In this document: one piece after another, positions 57,635-64,000 of the stretch
How positions within the stretch are numbered: the stretch's first letter is position 1
Layout: each line of letters opens with the position of its first letter
NCBI RefSeq assembly: GCF_001690985.1
Contig: NZ_MAJS01000079.1
Coordinates: forward strand, 248,001 to 312,000
Length of the DNA stretch: 64,000 nt
Origin: Aliivibrio sp. 1S175
GTDB lineage: Bacteria; Pseudomonadota; Gammaproteobacteria; Enterobacterales; Vibrionaceae
Direction: 5' to 3'
Translations under genes and position numbers: made by a program
Notes under the pieces: generated by a model
What the model saw: only the letters and a program-made list of their open reading frames with translations
What the model was told of the DNA's origin: nothing
Databases searched by the model: none

Positions 57635-58216
57635 CTACCATTGCCATATTCTATTAGGGGTAATTATTTTAGGAAGGGGAACGTCCCAAGATTCGCTTGG
57701 AAGTAATTCAACTTGTTGGCAGGTATGCGCAATCCCAATAGGCATTGGGCCAGTTTGAGAATGATGCCAATTAACCAAAGTGCGATCATAATAACCACCT
57801 CCCATGCCTAATCGGTTACCTGTTTGATCAAACGCGACAAGAGGAGTAATGATGATATCAAGATCATTAACGGGAACCACTTGAGTTTTATCTAATTTTG
57901 GCTCTGGGATCTGGTATCTATTTAGAATAAGCGGGGTATCTTGGTTATATTGAAGAAAAAGTAGATGCCCTTTACTAAAAGGATGAATAACAGGCAAAGA
58001 AACAGATTTACCTTGCTGCCAACACCATTTAATCAATAGTGATGTATTTATTTCACCATCAACAGAAAGATAAATCGCGATAGATTTTGCGTTTTGAATA
58101 TAAGGGTCATTAGCGCATTGTAAGACAAGGTCTTCAGCGGCTTGATTTTGTTCTTGAGGAGATAAAGCATTGCGAGCTTGGCGGATTGATTGTCGAATAG
58201 GTCGACGAGATGTCAT
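57635..58216 (-). CDS. ygfA: 5-formyltetrahydrofolate cyclo-ligase
   Basis: The enzyme converts 5-formyltetrahydrofolate to methenyltetrahydrofolate with ATP. It has 193 residues from ATG 58216 (MTSRRPIRQSIRQ); a longer frame upstream only reads through 6S RNA and is rejected. The ATP-binding LGMGGGYYDRTL lies near 137, and SIAIYLSVDGEINT near 47. Its start codon is the first codon after the 6S RNA 3' end, so the mRNA is expected to include or be processed from the ssrS transcript, as in E. coli. Confidence 0.94.
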   Translation of the reverse strand: MTSRRPIRQSIRQARNALSPQEQNQAAEDLVLQCANDPYIQNAKSIAIYLSVDGEINTSLLIKWCWQQGKSVSLPVIHPFSKGHLLFLQYNQDTPLILNRYQIPEPKLDKTQVVPVNDLDIIITPLVAFDQTGNRLGMGGGYYDRTLVNWHHSQTGPMPIGIAHTCQQVELLPSESWDVPLPKIITPNRIWQW

Positions 58217-58399
58217 GGAATACCCCAAAGTGCCGTAGTGGTCGTAGCCCTTGAACCCTCGGTTCAAGGCGGATCAGCAACATTTACCGTAGGCTTCTCA
58301 GTACAAGCCGAGCATGCTCAATAGTAAATAAGTACTAACCCTAATTTGTGCTTATCGGCTCAGGGACATAGATCCGCCTACAAACACTCCAGGGTAAAT
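58217..58399 (-). ncRNA. ssrS: 6S RNA
   Basis: 6S RNA binds sigma-70 RNA polymerase by mimicking an open promoter. The 183-base length agrees with E. coli (183-184). Read on the minus strand, conserved segments appear in order: CCCTGAGCCGATA, GAGCATGCTCGG, GAGAAGCCT, CTTGAACC followed by GGGTTCAAGGG, and a closing stem between the ends (ACCCTGGAGTG with the CACTTTGGGGT end). It lies between zapA and ygfA, its conserved place in gammaproteobacteria. End positions are set by alignment and may be off by a few bases. Confidence 0.96.
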
Positions 58400-58430
58400 T
58401 TGATTCTTTTGCTATCCTTAGCGACGGTTT

Positions 58431-58757
58431 CTATTCTGCCGTATTTTCTTCTATTTGGCTAGGCTTTACGGTAGAAATTGCCGCTTCTAATGCACTGGCA
58501 AGTAATCCCATTCGCTCATAAACGTCAGCAGAATGCTGACTTGCTTCTTTTTTAGCCATATGTAATTCATAGCAGATATTTAACGATGTAATTGTTAATA
58601 ATTGCTCTGTATTGGTTACCTTAGTTCGTTCAGATAATTCATTTACTCGATTATCTAAATCTTTTGCGGCTTCCTTTAAGGCAGCTTCTTGACCAGAAGG
58701 ACAGTTAACCTTGATGGCTCGTCCTAAGATTTGAACTTGCACGGCTTGGCTTGACAT
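58431..58757 (-). CDS. zapA: Cell division protein ZapA
   Basis: ZapA stabilises FtsZ rings at the division site. From ATG 58757 (MSSQAVQVQILGRA) the protein has 108 residues, near the E. coli 109; ATG 58772 would add five residues and cannot be excluded. The N-terminal IQI-GR--RVNCP-type strand and the TRVTNTEQL-like TKVTNTEQLLTITSLNICYEL are family hallmarks, with a C-terminal coiled coil. The zapA-ssrS-ygfA order is conserved. Confidence 0.93.
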   Translation of the reverse strand: MSSQAVQVQILGRAIKVNCPSGQEAALKEAAKDLDNRVNELSERTKVTNTEQLLTITSLNICYELHMAKKEASQHSADVYERMGLLASALEAAISTVKPSQIEENTAE

Positions 58758-58875
58758 CAATACATTACTCATCGTTAAACTATAAGAATACACCGATAAA
58801 AAAAACGCATCAGTGATAAGTGAATGAAACTATAAGAAATGCGTGAATAAGATTCAAGTATTTCCCTTATCTTTG

Positions 58876-58904
58876 TTGACGGTGGTTAACTATATTCTTA
58901 ATAA
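58876..58904 (+). promoter_or_regulatory. Sigma-70 promoter of ygfB-ubiH-ubiI
   Basis: TTGACG (58876-58881) and TAATAA (58899-58904) are separated by 17 bases, about 108 bases before ygfB. A 10-base palindrome CGCAATTGCG follows near 58928. Confidence 0.5.
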
Positions 58905-59011
58905 AACAACAATATGATGAAAAGATACGCAATTGCGAGAGATCGTGAGTTTTCTGGTTATGCTCAAAGTGGTAGCATGGTGACACTATTCATAAAATCA
59001 GAGACCACCCC

Positions 59012-59581
59012 ATGAGCGTAATTAAGATGCCAACCTTCTTGACTGTAGAGTCAGCTTTAAAAGACAGTGGATTAGCCGTAACGCCAGCAGAATTACATGG
59101 TCTACTTGTGGGCATGATAAGCGGTGGACTTCCGTTAGATGATAAAACATGGAAACCTCTTATGTTTGATTACACGAACGATGGTATGGGATGGCCGGAT
59201 AATGCACTTAAAATGGGCAGTGCTGTTTTTCAATGCACCGTTGCAGAGTTAAGTACTGATAATTTTGCTTTGGATATGCTGATCCCTGATGAAACAGAAA
59301 CACTAATGAACAGAGCCGATGGGTTAAGTGAGTGGGTTAACCATTTCATTTCTGGTTTAGGGTTGGTTGAACTAAAACTAGATAAAGCCTCTGCATCATT
59401 AAAAGAAGCCTTATTAGATCTAGAAGAGATTGCTCGCCTAGGCATTGATGAGGAAGATGATCTTGAAGAGCAAGAAAATCTATTTGAACAAGTTATTGAA
59501 CATGCTCGTATTTGTGTACTTACTATCCATGCTGAATTAGGCCAAAAAGTACATAACGACGCCTCTAAATCTGTGCATTAA
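59012..59581 (+). CDS. ygfB: YgfB family protein (UPF0149)
   Basis: The 189-residue protein matches YgfB in length and sequence. The conserved HGLLVGMISGG lies near 29-39 and the family EWVNHFISGLGL near 108. The C-terminal helix pair is acidic (DEEDDLEEQENLFEQ). Its molecular role is unclear; in E. coli it lies upstream of pepP-ubiH-ubiI, whereas here pepP is absent and ubiH starts 12 bases downstream. It is the first gene of the ubiquinone operon here. Confidence 0.93.
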   Translation: MSVIKMPTFLTVESALKDSGLAVTPAELHGLLVGMISGGLPLDDKTWKPLMFDYTNDGMGWPDNALKMGSAVFQCTVAELSTDNFALDMLIPDETETLMNRADGLSEWVNHFISGLGLVELKLDKASASLKEALLDLEEIARLGIDEEDDLEEQENLFEQVIEHARICVLTIHAELGQKVHNDASKSVH

Positions 59582-59593
59582 TTAGGTAAAACT

Positions 59594-60781
59594 ATGACAC
59601 ATTATGATGTAGTGATTGTAGGTGGTGCAATGGCCGGTGCGACTTTGGCACTGGTTTTAGAGAGTATGAATAAAGACAATTTATCGATAGCGGTAATTGA
59701 AGCGGTAAAGCCCAATTTAGATCTTCATCCTGGCTACGACTCTAGGAGTATTGCATTATCAAATGGCACGTCCCAGTTACTAAAAGACAGTAACCTTTGG
59801 TCAGAATTCGACGCATTTACCACTCCGATCCATCATATTCATGTGTCAGATAGAGGCCACGCAGGCTTAACCGAATTAACCTCAAAAGAGCTTAATGTTA
59901 ATGCGTTAGGTTATGTGGTTGAGCTGGCTGATGTTGGGCGATTTTATCATCAGGCGCTAGAGGGATCTAAAAACATAGATTTGCTTTGTCCTGTATCGGT
60001 AACGCATATTGAGCGTGAAACATCGTTATCAACGTTAACACTATCGGATGGTAATGTGATTTCAACCTCCCTTATTGTTGCCGCAGATGGTGCTGAATCA
60101 ATGACATGTAAGAGCATGAATATTGAAAGCGAAAATGATGATTTTGAACAAGTCGCTATCATTGCTAATGTCACTACGGCTATCAACCCAGAAGGTAAAG
60201 CATTTGAACGTTTTACTGATAATGGTCCATTGGCCTTGCTTCCTATGTCACAAGGACGAAGCTCATTAGTTTGGTGTGTTAGTCCTGAAGAATCACAGCA
60301 AATACTGAAATATGATGATAAAGCGTTTTTAGAACACCTACAGGGTGCTTTTGGGTGGCGCTTAGGTCAGTTCGTTAAAACAGGGAAGCGGGCGCATTAT
60401 CCATTATGGTTACGTCGCCAAAAACAACACATATCACATCGTTTTGCTGCCATTGGTAATGCAGCTCAGACACTTCACCCTATTGCTGGCCAAGGTTTCA
60501 ATTTGGGTATTCGAGATGTATTTTCATTGGCGGAATGCTTAACTAAAGCGCATCGTTTAGGAAATGATATTGGTGAATATTGTGTACTTTCTGAATATCA
60601 AAAGCGACGTCAGCCAGATCAAATACAAACAATAACAATGACAGCAGGATTGGTTTCTATTTTCGCAAATAATTCGTTCCCAATGGTTGTTGGTAGAAAC
60701 GTAAGTTTGTATGGTGTAGATACATTCCGTTCTTTTTTAAAGCCCCTGACATTACGAGCAATGGGTAGAGTGAATAGATAA
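59594..60781 (+). CDS. ubiH: 2-octaprenyl-6-methoxyphenol hydroxylase UbiH
   Basis: The FAD monooxygenase hydroxylates the ring during ubiquinone synthesis. The 395-residue protein (392 in E. coli) has the FAD motif DVVIVGGAMAGATLAL (near 4-19), the DG motif VAADGAESM near 165 and the GD-like FAIGNAAQTLHPIAGQGFNLGIRD near 285. The GD position reads GN here, as in the UbiH branch. It starts 12 bases after ygfB and is followed by the paralogue ubiI after 2 bases; both share a common ancestor by duplication. Confidence 0.94.
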   Translation: MTHYDVVIVGGAMAGATLALVLESMNKDNLSIAVIEAVKPNLDLHPGYDSRSIALSNGTSQLLKDSNLWSEFDAFTTPIHHIHVSDRGHAGLTELTSKELNVNALGYVVELADVGRFYHQALEGSKNIDLLCPVSVTHIERETSLSTLTLSDGNVISTSLIVAADGAESMTCKSMNIESENDDFEQVAIIANVTTAINPEGKAFERFTDNGPLALLPMSQGRSSLVWCVSPEESQQILKYDDKAFLEHLQGAFGWRLGQFVKTGKRAHYPLWLRRQKQHISHRFAAIGNAAQTLHPIAGQGFNLGIRDVFSLAECLTKAHRLGNDIGEYCVLSEYQKRRQPDQIQTITMTAGLVSIFANNSFPMVVGRNVSLYGVDTFRSFLKPLTLRAMGRVNR

Positions 60782-60783
60782 TT

Positions 60784-61995
60784 ATGATGCAAAGTGTAGA
60801 TGTTGCAATTATTGGTGGTGGCATGGTCGGTTTGACGGTGGCAGCAGCATTAGAAAAAAGTGGATTAAGAGTCGCTGTGATCGAAAGTAAATTGCCGTCT
60901 ACTGAATTAGACGATTTACCTGATATTCGAGTTTCTGCCATTAGTCGAGCCAGTGAAAATATTCTTGAGTATGTTGGCGCATGGCAAGGGATCGCTTCTC
61001 GTCGATCTGCATCATATACGTCAATGAAAGTATGGGAGCAAGACAGTTTCGCTCATATTGATTTTGAGGCAGAGCAAATTGCCCAGAGTAATTTAGGACA
61101 TATTGTTGAAAATCGTGTGATTCAATTGTCATTGCTTGAAAAAATAGAGAAGCAAGATAATGTGACATTATTTGCCCCCGAGCGTTGCAGTAAAATTTTA
61201 TTTGGTGAAAGCGAAGCGTGGATCAATTTAGAATCAGGTAAAGCAATTACTGCTAAATTAGTCGTTGGTGCTGATGGTGCGAATTCATGGTTACGTCAGC
61301 AACTGGACATCCCATTAACACATTGGGATTACGGGCATAGTGCTCTTGTGGCAAATATTAGAACCGTTGAGCCGCATAATAAAACCGCACGTCAAATATT
61401 TAGACCTGAAGGTCCATTAGCCTTCCTTCCTCTTGGTGAATCAAATTTAAGCTCGATAGTATGGTCATTAGATCCTCTTCATGCTGAAAATTTAGTTTCA
61501 ATGCCAGAGGAAGAGTTTAATAAACAATTAACCGCCGCCTTTGATAATCAGTTGGGGCTGTGTCAGGTTGAAGGTGAGCGCCAAGCTTTTCCTTTAAAAA
61601 TGCGTTATGCCAAAGATTTTGTAAAAGATCGTGTGGTATTGGTTGGTGATGCTGCTCATACGATTCATCCATTAGCCGGACAAGGTGTAAATTTAGGTTT
61701 AGCTGATGCTGCAGCATTAGCTGAAATTATTATGGAATTGCATTTAGAGGGTAAAGATATTGGCTTAAAGGCTAACTTGAGACCTTTTGAACGTTGGAGA
61801 AAATCAGAAGCAGCACAAATGATAGCGTCAATGCAGGGCTTTAAAGAATTGTTTTCTGGTGATAACCCAATTAAGAAAATGGTGAGGGGATTAGGGATGT
61901 CTCTTGCTAATGAATTAACGCCAGTAAAAGATGAATGTTTGAAAAGAGCATTAGGTCTGTCTGGACGATTACCAAAGATGGCGTTGAAAAAGTAA
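60784..61995 (+). CDS. ubiI: 2-octaprenylphenol hydroxylase UbiI (VisC)
   Basis: This paralogue of UbiH performs the C5 hydroxylation of ubiquinone synthesis. Its 403 residues are close to E. coli UbiI (400). Motifs are DVAIIGGGMVGLTVAAAL (near 6), the DG motif VVGADGANSWLR near 163 and VLVGDAAHTIHPLAGQGVNLGLAD near 285. It is the last gene of ygfB-ubiH-ubiI and ends in a GAAA-loop terminator. Confidence 0.95.
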   Translation: MMQSVDVAIIGGGMVGLTVAAALEKSGLRVAVIESKLPSTELDDLPDIRVSAISRASENILEYVGAWQGIASRRSASYTSMKVWEQDSFAHIDFEAEQIAQSNLGHIVENRVIQLSLLEKIEKQDNVTLFAPERCSKILFGESEAWINLESGKAITAKLVVGADGANSWLRQQLDIPLTHWDYGHSALVANIRTVEPHNKTARQIFRPEGPLAFLPLGESNLSSIVWSLDPLHAENLVSMPEEEFNKQLTAAFDNQLGLCQVEGERQAFPLKMRYAKDFVKDRVVLVGDAAHTIHPLAGQGVNLGLADAAALAEIIMELHLEGKDIGLKANLRPFERWRKSEAAQMIASMQGFKELFSGDNPIKKMVRGLGMSLANELTPVKDECLKRALGLSGRLPKMALKK

Positions 61996-62016
61996 TGTTT
62001 AAGCATTAACAAACAT

Positions 62017-62046
62017 AAAAAAAGGTAGCGAAAGCTACCTTTTTTA
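62017..62046. terminator. Bidirectional terminator after ubiI
   Basis: AAAAAAGGTAGC pairs with GCTACCTTTTTT around a GAAA tetraloop; it serves ubiI and probably the convergent ytfK-like gene. Confidence 0.9.
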
Positions 62047-62070
62047 TTCGTATCGATTTTACATATGGGT

Positions 62071-62274
62071 CTAATAAGAAAGGCGTAATCGAGCAACTTC
62101 CAAGTTAACCTCTTTTATCATTCTATATTGTTCGCGTTCAGCTTGAGAGGGAACAATTAGTTTTCCCGCTTCAAATCTAAATTCTCCAATACCATGAATA
62201 TGAATCTTTCCGTTAAACAGTCGACTAATATGTTTAGCAATCATACCTGGGGCATAGTGCTTAAAAAATCGCAT
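62071..62274 (-). CDS. YtfK-like small protein (DUF1107)
   Basis: The 67-residue protein starts at ATG 62274 (MRFFKHYAPGM) with AAGGA upstream; a GTG one codon earlier is less likely. It aligns end to end with E. coli YtfK: the N-terminal Y-P--AKY, FNGKIHIHGIGEFRFEAGKL in the middle and EVNLEVARL at the end. YtfK (DUF1107) stimulates (p)ppGpp accumulation through SpoT in E. coli under nutrient stress. The gene stands alone on the minus strand. Whether it interacts with SpoT here is inferred from the family. Confidence 0.82.
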   Translation of the reverse strand: MRFFKHYAPGMIAKHISRLFNGKIHIHGIGEFRFEAGKLIVPSQAEREQYRMIKEVNLEVARLRLSY

Positions 62275-62817
62275 CACATTATCCTTTAGTGATTAATACT
62301 ATAAAAGCATTTTATTTATACCAATAGTGCTAAAAATTAATTCTAATTCGCATTATGGGTATTACTTTTGGAAGGCATTATAAAGCAGAAAAGGTGACGA
62401 TAGTGTGACAAAAATGGAATTGAGTGACGAAGGTATTATTTTCTTGTGTTTTTATATTCTTAAATTTGATCTTTATTCGATATTAAATAGTACGTTTGAG
62501 TGTTGAATTAGGAATAGATAAAAAAAGCCCGAAATAAATTCGGGCAAACAGTCACAGATGCACTTCCAATATATATAGGTATATTGGAATAAATTGTTTG
62601 GAGTTAAACAATTTATGCGTTCCTTTGTAAGAAAAGAACATAAATAAGATAGCTAATTAATTACCAAATTGCTACTTATTCACAATAAATAAATAACAAT
62701 TCAGTTTTTAACATTTAATTGTGCACTAAAGATCAATATTCAAAATGTAAGAATGTAAATTAATCTTACTCTCGACACTGTTAATGTTAGCGAACGATTT
62801 ATTGTCTATAGACTTGT
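62275..62817. other. Intergenic region between ytfK-like gene and ygfZ
   Basis: A 543-base AT-rich spacer. Its central part holds the small RNA candidate at 62521-62641. The part from 62278 to 62516 serves as the ytfK-like promoter region. The remainder, 62642-62817, shows no gene or clear promoter. Confidence 0.5.
62521..62641 (-). ncRNA. Candidate small RNA with three hairpins
   Basis: On the minus strand three perfect stems follow one another: AAATTGTTT with AAACAATTT (62591-62614), a 10-base-pair stem at 62564-62589, and the terminator GCCCGAA/TTCGGGC (62527-62545) with T6. The terminator lies 272 bases past the ygfZ stop, too far for a normal ygfZ terminator. The 5' end is not known; 62641 is a guess, as no convincing promoter was found. 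A 29-codon frame (62552-62641) without a ribosome site overlaps it and could instead be a small protein. I do not recognise the RNA. Confidence 0.45.
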
Positions 62818-63774
62818 TTATTCTTCATCAAGTGAGTAAGGAAGAGGTTGTTTTTCCCAGATTGAATCTTTAAGTCTAAATTGAGAATCTTCATCAAGAT
62901 TATTTGGAAGAATAGCTAAGGCAAGAGTCTCACCTTCAGCAAAACGGAAGGCAGAGACGATAACGCCACCTTTACGCCAGTTATCACCCACACTACGTTC
63001 AATCGGATCACCAGCGATTGGTGTTTGCTCTGAGTGTCCAGAGACTAAATACATTGCTCGCTTGTTGATGCCACGATACTTTGCTCTTGCAACGGTTTCT
63101 TGGCCGGTATAACACCCTTTTTTAAAGCTGATGCCACCCAGAGCCTGTAAGTTCATTGCTTGAGGGATATGTTCATTGCTTAATGCTGAATCAAGTTGAG
63201 GAAAAGCGTGCTGTAATTGATAAAGTGTCCACACGTCTTCGTTACATAAGGTAGCTTGAGTAACAGAAGCAAGTATGTCTTCTTTTTGAGTTATTGTTGT
63301 AACCAGTAACCATTGTAAAGAACCGATTTTTGCAAAGGTTCCAAATACAGAAGTACGAACATCTTCTTGTGAATCCGTATTATTATCAATCCAGACTTGA
63401 GCTTCTTCTCCTGTAAAACCAAGTAAAACTTCGTCACTAATAGCGATGTCTACTTTAGAGAATACTGAATATTTCTTAATTTCAGTAAGCTCGGTTTCTA
63501 CTGAGCTTCTACGTTGGAATAAGGCATAACCTTCATTGTGGTGGAAAAGGTGGAATATGCTCCATAACTTACCTTTTGCATCGCAGTGGCCACCAAAGGT
63601 AATTTCATTTTGAGCTAAAGCAACCACATCACAGGTTACTTGACCATGTAGATACGATTTTTTATCGGCACCCACCATAGTAATTAATGCCCAATCATTC
63701 AGTTCAGAAATCGCAAAGCATGGAAGAGTGTTGCCTTTTTTTATTGATAACGCTGGGAATAGAGTGCTCATCAT
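62818..63774 (-). CDS. ygfZ: Folate-binding protein YgfZ
   Basis: YgfZ (GcvT-like fold) supports iron-sulfur enzyme activity, for example MiaB, in a folate-dependent way. The 318-residue protein carries the invariant family motif KGCYTGQE at 219-226, with the redox-relevant Cys221. Two adjacent ATGs (63774 and 63771) are possible starts. It is divergent from sdhE, the arrangement found in E. coli, where both support flavin or Fe-S enzymes. No close terminator was found. Confidence 0.95.
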   Translation of the reverse strand: MMSTLFPALSIKKGNTLPCFAISELNDWALITMVGADKKSYLHGQVTCDVVALAQNEITFGGHCDAKGKLWSIFHLFHHNEGYALFQRRSSVETELTEIKKYSVFSKVDIAISDEVLLGFTGEEAQVWIDNNTDSQEDVRTSVFGTFAKIGSLQWLLVTTITQKEDILASVTQATLCNEDVWTLYQLQHAFPQLDSALSNEHIPQAMNLQALGGISFKKGCYTGQETVARAKYRGINKRAMYLVSGHSEQTPIAGDPIERSVGDNWRKGGVIVSAFRFAEGETLALAILPNNLDEDSQFRLKDSIWEKQPLPYSLDEE

Positions 63775-63955
63775 GAAATTCTTATTTGGTTAGATTATTT
63801 CCTTTATAGTAAATGCCTACATTTTAAATGTCAGTAAAAAGAAACAAGTAGTTTTATGTCTCATCTTCTTCAACTTGTGACCTTAGATCATGGTTGTGAT
63901 AGAAAGAGACTGATAAACTCAGGCCAGTTATTTCTATTTTGATCTAGGGGACAGT

Positions 63956-64000
63956 ATGTACAGTGTCGAAGAAAAAGCACGAGTCAAGTGGGCTTGCCGT
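63956..64000 (+). CDS. sdhE: FAD assembly factor SdhE (5' end only)
   Basis: Only 15 codons are present before the right edge. The sequence MYSVEEKARVKWACR aligns with the start of E. coli SdhE, which promotes covalent flavinylation of succinate dehydrogenase. AGGGG lies five bases before the ATG. Divergence from ygfZ supports the call. Confidence 0.85.
   Translation, partial: MYSVEEKARVKWACR

Noticed and set aside
58217-58267. N-terminal extension of ygfA (17 codons)
   Set aside because: It translates the 3' part of 6S RNA; the ATG at 58216 fits the family start.
62552-62641. 29-codon small protein gene on the minus strand
   Set aside because: It has no ribosome binding site and overlaps three perfect RNA stems, so an RNA is the better reading; it is kept only as an alternative.

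Overview
The window reads as a core-chromosome segment of a low-GC marine gammaproteobacterium of the Vibrionaceae, most like Aliivibrio (fischeri group). The genus is inferred from a VpsR orthologue, the Vibrio-type long ThyA, an ArcB whose redox cysteines fall at the Escherichia coli positions, AT-rich intergenic DNA and gene orders typical of Vibrio. No prophage, insertion sequence, CRISPR array, tRNA or rRNA was seen. Almost every gene is a housekeeping gene, so the novelty lies mostly between genes.

Layout. (1) 1-9480: rsmE (cut by the left edge), endA, sprT and metK on the minus strand, then tktA, epd, pgk and fbaA on the plus strand, covering methyl-donor synthesis, lower glycolysis and the pentose phosphate and PLP branches. 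(2) 9480-20810: srmB, trmN6, brnQ, fldB, then xerD-dsbC-recJ-prfB-lysS, with the programmed +1 frameshift intact in prfB. (3) 20810-29300: vpsR, mutH, a 600-base origin-like spacer with a cluster of DnaA boxes, then rppH-ptsP-TSUP permease-lgt and thyA. (4) 29300-42010: a DUF1499 lipoprotein, gltBD, yhcC, arcB with a small lipoprotein gene, arcA and an RraA-like gene. (5) 42010-53220: thrL-thrABC with attenuator, grcA under an FNR-type promoter, nfo-ung, a hemerythrin protein, a DUF3545 protein, a YaaJ-like alanine/glycine symporter and yaaA. (6) 53220-64000: mscS, a YggE-like SIMPL protein, serA, rpiA, ygfA, 6S RNA, zapA, then ygfB-ubiH-ubiI, a YtfK-like protein, a candidate small RNA, ygfZ and the start of sdhE.

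Most blocks are familiar from E. coli (65-66 min; the arcA-thr-yaaA-yaaJ area at 0/100 min; rppH-ptsP-lgt-thyA) but are joined differently. Functionally the window links central carbon metabolism (tktA, epd, pgk, fbaA, rpiA, serA), redox and oxygen control (ArcAB, an FNR box, GrcA, hemerythrin, 6S RNA), amino-acid synthesis (gltBD, thrABC, serA), DNA maintenance (mutH, recJ, xerD, nfo, ung, possible DARS) and ubiquinone synthesis.

The strongest candidates for undescribed biology are the DnaA-box cluster beside mutH (about 23300-23782), a three-hairpin RNA-like element downstream of ygfZ (62521-62641, minus), PurR-like operators in front of tktA and rpiA, a hairpin that pairs with the arcB ribosome binding site, and a small inverted-repeat element at 9564-9756. 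All positions come from reading the sequence by eye; no database search or folding program was run.
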